A DNA stretch of 41,605 nt from CAZROT01 sp964601895 (GTDB lineage: Bacteria > Pseudomonadota > Gammaproteobacteria > Enterobacterales > Enterobacteriaceae). The notes below the pieces were generated by a model. The model had not been told where the DNA came from, did no database searches, and saw only the letters and a list, made by a program, of their open reading frames with translations. Made by a program: the position numbers and the translations under genes. Position 1 is the stretch's first letter, and each line of letters begins with the position of its first letter. Positions 16,893 through 25,733 of the stretch are shown one piece after another. The stretch lies in contig CAZROT010000015.1 in NCBI GenBank assembly GCA_964601895.1, positions 1 to 41,605 of the forward strand, in the 5' to 3' direction.

Positions 16893-17018
16893 TATACCCT
16901 TCGTATTTTAAACTGCAGCTGTGTTGGCTGCGAACACTCACCCAATCACATAGTATGTCTATGCTCATGGGATTCGTGTTCTTGCCGCCTTGCTGCAACT
17001 CGAAATACTTTGGGTATA
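16893..17018. repeat. ERIC-like element, copy 2
   Basis: 126 bases with intact terminal inverted repeats TATACCC and GGGTATA, in the same orientation as copy 1 and 44 bases from it. The inner sequence is very similar: CTGCAGCTGTGTTGGCTGCG, then the palindrome CCCAATCACATAG and CTATGCTCATGGG, then CTTGCCGCCTTGCTGCAAC. Two direct copies this close imply a second insertion beside the first, or a tandem duplication. Confidence 0.88.
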
Positions 17019-17054
17019 TAAATACTCATATTTATGACTTGTCTGTTCACTGGG

Positions 17055-17975
17055 TTAATTATCACGTTCGATAATAAAGTGTGCCAGGGCACGCAACAGC
17101 CGGGTATCATAGGATTGTGCTGCCAGGATATCCAGAATACTCTCTGTTTCTGCAAGTAGTGCTTTTGTTTTCATGCAGGCTTTATCAAGGCCCAGCATGG
17201 CAGGATACGTGTTTTTTCCCATTTTCTGATCGGAACCCTGACGCTTGCCTGTTCTGGCGCTGTCACCCGTTATGTTTAAAATATCATCCTGAACCTGAAA
17301 GGCAAGGCCAATGGCTGCGGCATACTGTGTCAATATTGGTAGCGCAGCACGTCCGCGCTCACCCGCTGCCAGTGCACCCATTCGAACGGCAGCCTGAATC
17401 AGGGCACCTGTTTTGTAACGATGCATCTGTTCAAGCGATTCAAGGGAGATCTGACACCCTTCTGCGGCGAGATCCATCGCCTGTCCGCTACACATTCCTG
17501 CTGCTCCGCTCGCTGCTGCAAGTTCAGAAATCATCGCCAGACGGTAATGAATTGCGACATCTGGCATCGGTTTATCAGCCAGGATTGAAAAAGCCAGTGT
17601 CTGCAATGCATCACCGGTAAGAATGGCATTGGCTTCACCAAATTTTACATGACAGCTGGCGCGCCCACGGCGTAAATCATCATTATCCATAGCAGGTAAA
17701 TCATCATGTACCAGTGAATAGGTATGGATGCATTCTACTGCCGTTGCAGGGATATCAAGATTATTCAAGCTGACATCAAACAGCTGCCCGGTAACATAAA
17801 CCAGCCATGGCCGCAGCCGCTTGCCTTCTGACAGGATAGTGTAGCGCATTGCGGCAATCAGAGGATTACTGTTAGTATCTAATTCTGCCATAAAATTCGA
17901 CAACGCCTGATTTACACGCTGGCGATAACCGGCTAACTGTTCACTAATACCCTGTTGTTCGATCAATTCAGACAT
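17055..17975 (-). CDS. ispA: Farnesyl diphosphate synthase (geranyltranstransferase)
   Basis: Builds geranyl then farnesyl diphosphate from IPP and DMAPP, feeding undecaprenyl and quinone side chains. It is 306 residues (299 in E. coli). The two aspartate-rich motifs are HDDLPAMDNDDLRRGR (about 91-106) and QVQDDILNITGD. The helical all-alpha prenyl-transferase pattern is complete. It starts 4 bases after the xseB stop, so xseB-ispA form one unit; dxs, the pathway's first enzyme, follows beyond the repeats. Confidence 0.96.
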   Translation of the reverse strand: MSELIEQQGISEQLAGYRQRVNQALSNFMAELDTNSNPLIAAMRYTILSEGKRLRPWLVYVTGQLFDVSLNNLDIPATAVECIHTYSLVHDDLPAMDNDDLRRGRASCHVKFGEANAILTGDALQTLAFSILADKPMPDVAIHYRLAMISELAAASGAAGMCSGQAMDLAAEGCQISLESLEQMHRYKTGALIQAAVRMGALAAGERGRAALPILTQYAAAIGLAFQVQDDILNITGDSARTGKRQGSDQKMGKNTYPAMLGLDKACMKTKALLAETESILDILAAQSYDTRLLRALAHFIIERDN

Positions 17976-17979
17976 TATC

Positions 17980-18273
17980 TTACCTGGTATCTGGAGTAAA
18001 ATTTACCAGCGGTGCATCCGGTTCATCATTTAGTAAAATATGTACACGCTGTTCTGCCTGTTTTAATGTCTGCTGACTCAGGCGAGAAAGTTGCATGCCG
18101 CGTTCAAATTCATTTAAGGCTTCTTCCAGCAACAGTTCTCCCGATTCCAGGCGGATAACAATTTTTTCCAGTTCACTGAGCGATAATTCGAAACTTAGTG
18201 TAGTTTTTTCGTTACTGTCAGCATCCTGATCCTGTTTCTTTTTTCGCGCTGGAGTCGCTTTTTTTTCTATCAT
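17980..18273 (-). CDS. xseB: Exodeoxyribonuclease VII small subunit
   Basis: Small helical subunit of exonuclease VII, which degrades single-stranded DNA together with XseA (not in this window). It is 97 residues against 80 in E. coli. The core (LSELEKIVIRLESGELLLEE, then ALNEFERGMQLSR and LKQAEQRVHILL) is conserved. The extra length is a Lys-rich N-terminus. No good ribosome site precedes the ATG at 18273, so the true start is uncertain. It leads the xseB-ispA(-dxs) operon as in E. coli. Confidence 0.93.
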   Translation of the reverse strand: MIEKKATPARKKKQDQDADSNEKTTLSFELSLSELEKIVIRLESGELLLEEALNEFERGMQLSRLSQQTLKQAEQRVHILLNDEPDAPLVNFTPDTR

Positions 18274-18607
18274 TATTTCGCCGTTAATGGTTGGTTGTAA
18301 GCATACTCTGTGTCTGCTAATTGAATAGAAAACTAATTACATTACTTGCTTATTATGAATAATCTTACCGGATATGGCTGATAATTATCATACCGGAATC
18401 CGCTAATCTTAATCCATGGTAAACTGCAAAGATGCTGTAGTTTTGCTGTTAATCCATTCAGACAGCGTCAGGGAAATTCACCACGTCGTTTTACCGCGAC
18501 ATAAATTAACTTTCAGCGCCTGATTTGATGACCTGTCATAAGCATTCAACTGAGTAACAGCATGTGGGATAATCACCGTTTTAACACACGTACAACTGAA
18601 AAAAACC
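18274..18607. other. Divergent promoter region of xseB and thiI
   Basis: 334 bases between two divergently transcribed genes. It holds a short direct repeat (TACCGGA, twice, about 18366 and 18391) but no strong consensus promoter that I can defend. It presumably drives both transcripts. Confidence 0.4.
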
Positions 18608-20056
18608 ATGAAGTTTATCATTAAATTATTCCCGGAAATTACCATCAAAAGCCCGTCCGTTCGCCTGCGTTTCATCAAAATACTGTCTACTAACATTCGT
18701 AATCTGCTGAAACGGCTTGATGGTTCGGTGATAGTTACCCGTCACTGGGATTATATTGAAGTATTTACGCCCCATGAAAACCATGGTGCTAGCCTTGGTG
18801 AGGCATTAACCTGTATTCCCGGAATTGCTCAGATTCTCGATGTTGAAGAGCATTATTTTAGTGATATGCATCATATCATTGAGCCTGCGCTCAAAGCATG
18901 GTGCCATTTATTAGCAGAAAAAACATTTTGTGTCCGGGTGAAGCGTGCTGGTGTTCATGCTTTTCGTTCTACAGATGTAGAGCGTTATCTTGGCTCTGCG
19001 CTGCAGCAGCATGTACCCAGCGCCCGTGTCAATTTAACCTGCCCGCAAATTGTATTAAATCTGGAAATTTGTCATAACAGGCTGATTCTGGTGAAAGCGC
19101 GTTATCAGGGTCTTGGCGGTTTTCCTGTCGGGACGCAGGATGATGTGCTGTCGTTGATTTCGGGTGGTTTTGATTCAGCAGTATCGAGCTATATGCTGCT
19201 GCGTCGTGGTTGCCGCGTACATTACTGCTTTTTTAATCTTGGTGGCAGTGCGCATGAAGCAGGTGTGAAACAGCTGGTTGACTATCTGTGGCATCGATTT
19301 GGCCGTTCACATCCGATATATTTTGTTGCTATTAATTTTGCACCTGTGCTTGCTGAAATAAAGAAAAAAATAACAGATGGCCAGATGGGTGTGATATTAA
19401 AGCGTATGATGGTACGGGCTGCATCGCAAATTGCTGAACGTTATGGTATACCGGCCATGGTTACAGGAGAAGCGCTTGGGCAGGTGTCCAGTCAGACGTT
19501 AACGAATCTCGGCCTGATTGACTCTGTATCCGATACCCTGATCCTGCGCCCGCTTATCTCTCATGATAAACAGCATATCATTCAACTGGCACGTGAAATC
19601 GGCACCGAAAGTTTTTCAAAAGCCATGCCTGAATATTGTGGTGTTATTTCTCAAAAGCCCACAGTAAAAGCGGTCAAATCAAGAATTGAAGCCGAAGAAG
19701 CTTGCTTTGATTTTTCTATCCTGCAGCAGGTTATTGATACGGCTAAAAGTACTGATATTCGTAAAATTATCGTGACTGACAGAAGCGATGTTACTGAAAT
19801 ACAGGTGCTGACAGAGCCCGGTATTGATGACATTTTGCTGGATATACGCACACCGCATGAGCAGCAGGATAATCCGCTGATGCTGGAAAACACTGAAGTC
19901 AGGCTGGTGCCTTTCTATAAATTGGACACCGATTTCAGCCTGCTGGATCAAAGCAGAACCTATTTACTTTATTGCGCACAGGGCAGAATGAGTTATTTGC
20001 AGGCCCAGTACCTGTATGAACAGGGTTACACTAACGTGAAAGTTTATCGTCCCTGA
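18608..20056 (+). CDS. thiI: tRNA 4-thiouridine synthase ThiI
   Basis: Transfers sulfur to uridine 8 of tRNA and takes part in thiazole synthesis for thiamine. It is 482 residues, the E. coli length. It has an N-terminal ferredoxin-like and THUMP region, then the PP-loop ATP pyrophosphatase motif SGGFDSAVSSYML. PEYCGVISQKP holds the first active cysteine (about 344). The C-terminal rhodanese domain has its catalytic Cys in LYCAQGRMS (about 456). Both cysteines are kept, so it can do tRNA thiolation and thiazole formation. It probably takes sulfur from a cysteine desulfurase. The ATG has only a weak ribosome site. Confidence 0.97.
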   Translation: MKFIIKLFPEITIKSPSVRLRFIKILSTNIRNLLKRLDGSVIVTRHWDYIEVFTPHENHGASLGEALTCIPGIAQILDVEEHYFSDMHHIIEPALKAWCHLLAEKTFCVRVKRAGVHAFRSTDVERYLGSALQQHVPSARVNLTCPQIVLNLEICHNRLILVKARYQGLGGFPVGTQDDVLSLISGGFDSAVSSYMLLRRGCRVHYCFFNLGGSAHEAGVKQLVDYLWHRFGRSHPIYFVAINFAPVLAEIKKKITDGQMGVILKRMMVRAASQIAERYGIPAMVTGEALGQVSSQTLTNLGLIDSVSDTLILRPLISHDKQHIIQLAREIGTESFSKAMPEYCGVISQKPTVKAVKSRIEAEEACFDFSILQQVIDTAKSTDIRKIIVTDRSDVTEIQVLTEPGIDDILLDIRTPHEQQDNPLMLENTEVRLVPFYKLDTDFSLLDQSRTYLLYCAQGRMSYLQAQYLYEQGYTNVKVYRP

Positions 20057-20101
20057 ATCCTTATATTGCGCGGCTTTCGTGTAGATGCAAATGCGCAGGG
20101 G

Positions 20102-20713
20102 TTAGTCTGATATAGACTGGTATGTCGGCCCATAATCATACACACCTGATGGCAGTACCAGTTGCGTTGCCACCTCAACAGCTGTGTGCCTGCCTGCTAA
20201 TAATTCCACCAGTTTCAGGGCAAAATCCATGGCAGTTCCGGGTCCCTGACTGGTGAGTAATTTTGCATCCTGATCATAAACAACGCGTTGATCCAGCCAC
20301 CGACTGGCGGGTATTTTTTCTTTCATTGCGGGAAAGCCTGTCATTTTACTTGCAGGGAATAAATGATGCTGTTCGAGGACCAGCGCTGGAGCAGCGCATA
20401 TGGCAGCAATAATATTGCCCTGATGATGAATCTGGCGAATAATTTCTATTAATAATGAGCTGTCACGAAAACATTCTGCGCCTTTAATGCCTCCGGGTAA
20501 GACCAGAGCGTCAAAGCGCTTTCCTGCAAATGTGCTCAATGGTGCATCTGCCAGTAATCTGACACCACGTGAGCATAGTATGTCCTGTCGGCCATCGTGT
20601 GCAACACTGGCAACAGAAACATTAATTGATGCTCGTGCCAGGATATCTATCGTGGTAACTGCTTCCATTTCTTCACTGCCAGGCGCAAGGCAGACCAGCA
20701 CTGAGACTGTCAT
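20102..20713 (-). CDS. yajL: DJ-1/PfpI-family protein YajL
   Basis: DJ-1 superfamily protein tied to oxidative-stress protection and reported as chaperone or protein deglycase. It is 203 residues (196 in E. coli). The nucleophile elbow is AAICAAPALV with Cys106. The conserved N-terminal Glu region is PGSEEMEAV, and VLPGG precedes the elbow. It converges with thiI (45-base gap), as in E. coli. The next gene in E. coli, panE, is missing here. Confidence 0.95.
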   Translation of the reverse strand: MTVSVLVCLAPGSEEMEAVTTIDILARASINVSVASVAHDGRQDILCSRGVRLLADAPLSTFAGKRFDALVLPGGIKGAECFRDSSLLIEIIRQIHHQGNIIAAICAAPALVLEQHHLFPASKMTGFPAMKEKIPASRWLDQRVVYDQDAKLLTSQGPGTAMDFALKLVELLAGRHTAVEVATQLVLPSGVYDYGPTYQSISD

Positions 20714-21065
20714 ATCGCTTTTCCTCTTTAGTAGTTAATGTGCTCTGGGAAGACAGGCTGTTTTATTCATGCATTATTGCGCTGCAAGGTAAGGTCCAGC
20801 GCAAGATGTTTTTCAACATTATTATTATAATCATACAGTTATTTTTTATGAAAGCGTGTTACAGTGAGTCTGTATGCCGTATTTTTCCCGCTGTTTTTGA
20901 TAAAAGATTCTGCTGGCAATAGCCGATCAGCGCTCAGTGACAGCGACCAGGCATGAGTTAAGTGGAATCATAAAGAGCCCATGACAATTTTTGCAACATT
21001 GTCTGTCATCATGAAAGCATTATAATATGCCTGCCAGTGACTATAGAACACAGAGGATCAGGGAA
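20714..21065. other. Gap where panE would lie
   Basis: 352 bases between yajL and yajQ, where E. coli has the roughly 900-bp panE (ketopantoate reductase) gene. I find no trace of PanE in either strand by eye, so the loss looks complete. The right end carries the yajQ promoter. Confidence 0.6.
20999..21026 (+). promoter_or_regulatory. Sigma-70 promoter of yajQ
   Basis: TTGTCT (20999-21004), 16 bases, then a perfect TATAAT (21021-21026), 39 bases before the yajQ start. This also argues against the upstream in-frame ATG at 21027, which would lie directly at the -10. Confidence 0.7.
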
Positions 21066-21557
21066 ATGCCATCTTTCGACATCGTTTCCGAAATCAATAT
21101 GCAGGAAGTACGTAATGCAGTAGAAAATGCCACGCGTGATTTAAGCAGTCGCTGGGATTTTCGTGATGTGCCAGCGAGTTTTGAGTTTAACGAAAAAGAT
21201 CAGAGCATCAGCATTTCCAGTGCTTCTGATTTTCAGGTAAAACAATTGCTGGATATCCTGCGTGACAGGCTGGTAAAGCGTGGTATTGACGGCTCGGCGC
21301 TTGATATCCCTGAGCAGCTGGAACACAGTGGTAAAACATACAGCCTGGATATTAAATTAAAACAGGGCATTGAGACTCTGGTAGCAAAAAAAGTAGTGAA
21401 GCTGGTAAAAGAGAGTAAGTTGAAAATACAGGCCCAGATTCAGGGTGACCAGGTACGTGTTACTGGAAAATCACGTGATGATTTGCAGGCTATTATCGTT
21501 ATCGTGCGCAGTGCTGAGCTTGGCCAGCCTTTTCAATTTAATAACTTTCGTGATTAG
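21066..21557 (+). CDS. yajQ: YajQ-family nucleotide-binding protein
   Basis: Small cytosolic protein of two ferredoxin-like domains. Relatives bind cyclic di-GMP or nucleic acids; its role in E. coli is not settled. The ATG at 21066 gives MPSFDIVSEI, the conserved start, and 163 residues, the E. coli length, with AGGATCAGGG just upstream. An ATG at 21027 in frame lies at the promoter and is rejected. Conserved stretches are EVRNAVENATRDLSSRWDFR and VRVTGKSRDDLQ near the end. It is expressed from its own promoter, with no linked gene. Confidence 0.95.
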   Translation: MPSFDIVSEINMQEVRNAVENATRDLSSRWDFRDVPASFEFNEKDQSISISSASDFQVKQLLDILRDRLVKRGIDGSALDIPEQLEHSGKTYSLDIKLKQGIETLVAKKVVKLVKESKLKIQAQIQGDQVRVTGKSRDDLQAIIVIVRSAELGQPFQFNNFRD

Positions 21558-21643
21558 TTGTTGAGTTGCGACACATCGTTGCAGCTGCCAGGCAGGGCAA
21601 CGGCCATTCACTTCTGTTAATCTCCATAAAACTCACGTTAAAT

Positions 21644-21671
21644 AAAAAACCACCCTGAAGGAGGCCAGGGT
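21644..21671 (-). terminator. Rho-independent terminator of zipA
   Basis: On the minus strand ACCCTG (21671-21666) and CAGGGT (21657-21652) form a stem with an 8-base loop, followed by GG and six T (21649-21644). It lies 13 bases after the zipA stop. It may also help end yajQ transcripts arriving from the other side. Confidence 0.85.
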
Positions 21672-21684
21672 AGCTAAAAATACT

Positions 21685-22632
21685 TCAGGCATCCAGTGTT
21701 TCACGGATACGTGCTTTGTACACGTCCAGTTTTTGTGGTGTCATCAGGCGGTGTTCATCGTCAAGTATTACCGCGTTGAGCGAATCTGCAAGACGCTGTG
21801 CTGTGTGTAACATCAATTCAAGGTTCTTATAATCGTCACCATAAGAGGGAATAACCATAAAAATAGAGACGCCCGGTGTTGAAAAATCAGACATTGTATC
21901 TGGAACAAAGGAACCGGGTTTTATCATGTTTGCCAGACTGAATAAGACCGGGCTTTTAGTTCCAGGTCGCAGATGACGGTGAAATATTCCCATGTCACCA
22001 AATTGAAAGCCAGTCTTATGGAGACCTTGTAACAATAAAGCACCATCGATGAGATTGCCATGATGGGCTGCAACATGCAGTATCAGAACTCTTTCACTAC
22101 GAATTTCTTTTTTGTTTGTTTCAAGTGGCAGCGCAGATTCTTTTCTGTAGTGGGAAGCAGCGGGGTGTGATGGCGCTACAGAACGAGGCTCGCCTACCCA
22201 TTCTTCTGACGGGAATGATCGAACAGATTCAGTTAAAGGATCCTCGCTAATGACAGATTTCAGTTCTTCAAAACGGTTTTTTTTTGCAGATGCAGCTTGC
22301 TGATTATCATCATATTCAGATTCAGACAAAGAGCGTTTTCGATAAGCAGGTTGTCCGGCAGGCGGTGTTGATTTTGTATACAGGGCGTTGATATTATTCC
22401 TGTATTGCTTAATAACAGGCTTTTCCTGTTCATGAAAAGCACGAACGCGCACTTCACCGACGTCTTCATCACTATCTTTTGGATCAACACGTTCCTGTAT
22501 TTGTCGTTTAGCTGATCTTCTTTCAAAAAAAGAAGACCGTTCTTTGCGGCTTACCCATAAACCGTGCCACAAAAGCGCTATTATAGCGATTGCGCCGACA
22601 ACAATTAATACCAGACGCAAATTTTGCATCAT
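21685..22632 (-). CDS. zipA: Cell division protein ZipA
   Basis: Inner-membrane anchor that bundles FtsZ and tethers it to the membrane during division. The ATG at 22632 gives MMQNLRLVLIVVGAIAII, matching E. coli, and 315 residues (328 in E. coli). It has one N-terminal membrane helix, a basic cytoplasmic stretch (SRKERSSFFERR) and a charged, variable linker. The linker is not the Pro/Gln-rich type of E. coli. The C-terminal FtsZ-binding domain (about the last 140 residues) has ILHVAAHHG, GDMGIFHRHL and TPGVSIFMVIPSYGD. Upstream in-frame codons up to 22668 are not supported by homology. Confidence 0.96.
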   Translation of the reverse strand: MMQNLRLVLIVVGAIAIIALLWHGLWVSRKERSSFFERRSAKRQIQERVDPKDSDEDVGEVRVRAFHEQEKPVIKQYRNNINALYTKSTPPAGQPAYRKRSLSESEYDDNQQAASAKKNRFEELKSVISEDPLTESVRSFPSEEWVGEPRSVAPSHPAASHYRKESALPLETNKKEIRSERVLILHVAAHHGNLIDGALLLQGLHKTGFQFGDMGIFHRHLRPGTKSPVLFSLANMIKPGSFVPDTMSDFSTPGVSIFMVIPSYGDDYKNLELMLHTAQRLADSLNAVILDDEHRLMTPQKLDVYKARIRETLDA

Positions 22633-23669
22633 TACTATCTCTGTTGTTCCGAAATACATTGTCACCATAGATGACGTTATTACCTAACTTTATTTGTCCG
22701 TGAACACAAGTGCAAGCTTATGCTTCATTATCCGCTGAAAAAATATGATGATACAGGTTATTTTGTCATTTTTTATACCCTGATTTCATACTATAACCTG
22801 CTGGATGATGAAAAGTTATGCTGATGTGTTACTGTAAATCATCCTGTTTCATAAGACTATTGTTGTACCAAAAGTACAATAAACAAAGAAATCAGCAGGA
22901 TTTATTATGTTTTCACGGGATAACAGTAAATTTTTCATTCTGGTATTAAACGCTTTGTTATTTTGTCATTACTGATTAATATTCAGCGGGTATTGGGATA
23001 TTCTAATAGTTTTTTGTATTCTTGTAATTAGTGCCTCATCAGTGGTGGGTATTTTCACCGCATGGTGATTGTTGCGGTAAATCAGCGTTATTTCTGTCAT
23101 TGTTGCTTGTCAGTTATTTTTGCCATCTTCAGGTATTTTTGATGAAGGGGCGGGGAAACCAGGCATGCTTTTTACAGAAGGCCTGTTGCTCGAGGCGATA
23201 GTTGCTGGGAAATGTTTATCAGTTATTTGCCACCTATACTACCATGAAACGAGTGGTAAAACTGTTTGGTGTTCTTTAAGCACCTTTTTTTGTTGTGCCT
23301 GTTGTTACCAGGCTGTGGATATTGGGTGAATATTTACTCCGGTACCGTAATTTTTATTTGGTATCTGAAAGTTATCGGCTTTAGTACAATGATTATTTCT
23401 TTCGATAATCATATGTCTATTTTGTAAGCGCTTATTTTTCTGTAGTAGAACAGGATTCGCGGTTTATTATTCAGTACTGTTATCGATGTATTGGCTATGA
23501 TCATGTTAATTAATCTACTAAATTATGCCCGTTGTAATTGATACGATACTGGCAGACCGGCGGCTGTGGCACGTTTATAACGGCCTGACGACAACAGAAT
23601 ATGAGCTAAACGTTATTAATTGCACTACACTTTATTTCATAATTTCATAACAAATTTTGGGGAGATCTT
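22633..23669. other. Long gene-poor region between zipA and ptsH (site of missing cysZ and cysK)
   Basis: About 1 kb where E. coli carries cysZ and cysK (about 1.8 kb). It holds a candidate cysZ remnant (22907-23380), an inverted repeat TTGTAC/GTACAA (22863-22879) and a perfect 8-base inverted repeat ATGATTAT/ATAATCAT (23389-23412). The last part must contain the pts promoter, but I find no -10/-35 pair or CRP site good enough to call. Confidence 0.5.
22907..23380 (+). pseudogene. cysZ: Possible decayed cysZ
   Basis: An ATG at 22907 with AGGA at 22897-22900 opens a frame reading MFSRDNSKFFILVLNALLF that stops after 22 codons. Further downstream, broken frames read as short hydrophobic stretches such as FFVVPVVTRLWI. 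Position (divergent from zipA, before ptsH) and the membrane-protein character fit a degraded sulfate transporter CysZ, but the matches to CysZ are short and made from memory. A short unrelated leader ORF or chance remains possible. Confidence 0.25.
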
Positions 23670-23927
23670 ATGTTCCAGCAAGACGTTACTATCACTGCGC
23701 CTAACGGTCTGCATACTCGTCCTGCAGCTCAATTTGTAAAAGAAGCCAAGGGTTTTACCTGTGAAATTACCATTACTGCAAATGGTAAATCTGCCAGTGC
23801 CAAGAGTTTGTTTAAACTACAAACATTAGGTTTATCTCATGGTACTCTCATTACCATTGCAGCAGAAGGTGAAGACGAGAAACAGGCTGTTGAGCATTTA
23901 CAAAAACTCATGGCGGAACTTGAATAG
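23670..23927 (+). CDS. ptsH: Phosphocarrier protein HPr
   Basis: Carries phosphate from enzyme I to the sugar-specific enzymes II of the phosphotransferase system. It is 85 residues, the E. coli length. Phosphorylated His15 lies in NGLHTRPAA, and Ser46 in AKSLFKLQTLGL. The ATG is preceded by TGGGGAG. It is the first gene of ptsH-ptsI-crr, with 49 bases to ptsI. Confidence 0.98.
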   Translation: MFQQDVTITAPNGLHTRPAAQFVKEAKGFTCEITITANGKSASAKSLFKLQTLGLSHGTLITIAAEGEDEKQAVEHLQKLMAELE

Positions 23928-23976
23928 AAAATCCAGCGATTTTTAGTCAATTCCAGTCAAGAGTTAAGGTAACATT

Positions 23977-25704
23977 ATGATTTCAGGAATATTAGCATCA
24001 CCCGGTATCGCTTTTGGTAAGGCGCTGTTATTGACAGAAGACGAAATTATTATCAGTAGTAAAAAGATTTCATCAGATCAGGTAGAGCAGGAGATTGAGC
24101 GATTTAAAGCAGGCCGTTCTAAGGCTGCTGCGCAGTTAGAGTTGATCAAAATAAAAGCAAGTGAAAGTCTTGGAGAGGAAAAAGCTGCTATATTCTCAAG
24201 CCATATCATGTTACTGGAAGATGATGAATTTGCAAAAGAAATCATCGATCTCATTACAAAGAAATATGTAACGGCTGATTCAGCTGTTTTCACTATTATT
24301 GAAAATCAGGTTAGTTCTCTGGAAGAATTGAATGATGAATACCTTAAGGAACGTGCGGCTGATGTGCGTGACATAGGTAAGCGCCTATTAAAAAATATTC
24401 TTGGTCTGCACATTGTGGATTTAAGTGCTATTGAAGAAGAAGTGATTCTGGTATCAAAAGATTTAACTCCTTCTGAAACTGCGCAACTTAATTTGGATAA
24501 GGTGCTGGGTTTTATCACTGATATGGGTGGCCGTACTTCCCATACATCAATTATGGCGCGTTCTCTTGAAATTCCTGCAGTTGTTGGTACCTCTGATGCA
24601 ACCAGTAAAGTGAAGAATGGCGATTATCTGATCCTCGATGCTGTTAACAATGAGATTTATGTTAATCCCTCTGCCAGTGTTATTGATGAATTGAAAGTAA
24701 TTCATGCAGAATATATCGCTGAAAAAAACGATTTAGCTAAACTTAAAGATCTGCCTGCCATTACACTCGATGGCCATCGGGTTGAAGTCAGTGCCAATAT
24801 TGGTACTGTTCGTGATGTGGTAAGTGCGGAGCGTAATGGTTCAGAAGGCGTTGGCCTCTATCGTACAGAATTTCTGTTTATGGACAGGGATTCATTGCCA
24901 ACAGAAGATGAGCAATTTATAGCCTATAAAACTGTTGTTCAGGCCATGGGCTGTTTACCTGTCATTGTACGTACAATGGATATTGGTGGTGATAAAGATC
25001 TGCCTTACATGAATTTGCCCAAAGAAGAAAATCCTTTTCTTGGATGGCGTGCTATTCGTATTGGCCTGGATCGTAAAGAAATGCTGCATGCGCAACTGCG
25101 TGCTATTTTACGGGCATCGGCTTTTGGTAAGTTGCGTATTATGTTTCCAATGATCATTTCTGTTGAAGAAGTCCGTACTTTAAAAACGGAACTTGAGTTA
25201 TTGAAAGATCAGCTGAAAAAAGAAAATAAAGCTTTTGATGAAGATATTGAAGTTGGTGTCATGATCGAAACTCCGGCAGCAGCAGCTATTGCGCGCCATC
25301 TGGCGAAAGAAGTTGATTTTTTTAGTATTGGCACTAACGATCTGACTCAATATACTCTGGCAGTCGATCGTGGTAATGAGTTGATTTCTCATCTTTATAA
25401 TCCAATGTCTCCTTCGGTATTGACCCTTATTAAACAAGTCATCGATGCTTCTCATGCAGAAGGTAAGTGGACGGGGATGTGTGGTGAGCTTGCTGGTGAT
25501 GAGCGTGCTACATTGTTATTACTAGGAATGGGGTTGGATGAATTTAGTATGAGTGCAGTTTCTATCCCGCGTATTAAGAAAATTATTCGCAATATTAAAT
25601 TTGAAGATGTAAAAATGTTGGCAAAGCAGGCATTGAATCAACCGACAGCACAACAATTGATGGATTTGATTGATACGTTTGTTGAAGAAAAAGCACTGTG
25701 CTAG
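23977..25704 (+). CDS. ptsI: PTS enzyme I (phosphoenolpyruvate--protein phosphotransferase)
   Basis: Takes phosphate from phosphoenolpyruvate and passes it to HPr. It is 575 residues, the E. coli length. The active His (about 189) is in GGRTSHTSIMARS. The C-terminal PEP-binding barrel shows GVGLYRTEFLFMDR, VRTMDIGGDK, GVMIETPAAA and FSIGTNDLTQYTLAVDRGN. The active Cys is in GMCGELAGD. Codon use is noticeably AT-rich here. It is complete and co-transcribed with ptsH and crr. Confidence 0.98.
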   Translation: MISGILASPGIAFGKALLLTEDEIIISSKKISSDQVEQEIERFKAGRSKAAAQLELIKIKASESLGEEKAAIFSSHIMLLEDDEFAKEIIDLITKKYVTADSAVFTIIENQVSSLEELNDEYLKERAADVRDIGKRLLKNILGLHIVDLSAIEEEVILVSKDLTPSETAQLNLDKVLGFITDMGGRTSHTSIMARSLEIPAVVGTSDATSKVKNGDYLILDAVNNEIYVNPSASVIDELKVIHAEYIAEKNDLAKLKDLPAITLDGHRVEVSANIGTVRDVVSAERNGSEGVGLYRTEFLFMDRDSLPTEDEQFIAYKTVVQAMGCLPVIVRTMDIGGDKDLPYMNLPKEENPFLGWRAIRIGLDRKEMLHAQLRAILRASAFGKLRIMFPMIISVEEVRTLKTELELLKDQLKKENKAFDEDIEVGVMIETPAAAAIARHLAKEVDFFSIGTNDLTQYTLAVDRGNELISHLYNPMSPSVLTLIKQVIDASHAEGKWTGMCGELAGDERATLLLLGMGLDEFSMSAVSIPRIKKIIRNIKFEDVKMLAKQALNQPTAQQLMDLIDTFVEEKALC

Positions 25705-25733
25705 CCGATGCCTACTACAAGCGGGAGAAAATC

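Noticed and set aside
16638..17155. Several short open frames between dxs and ispA
   Set aside because: They are translations of the ERIC-like repeats, which are non-coding.
20740..20922. 60-codon frame in the panE gap
   Set aside because: Low-complexity Ile/Phe-rich translation of AT-rich DNA, with no ribosome site and no similarity to PanE.
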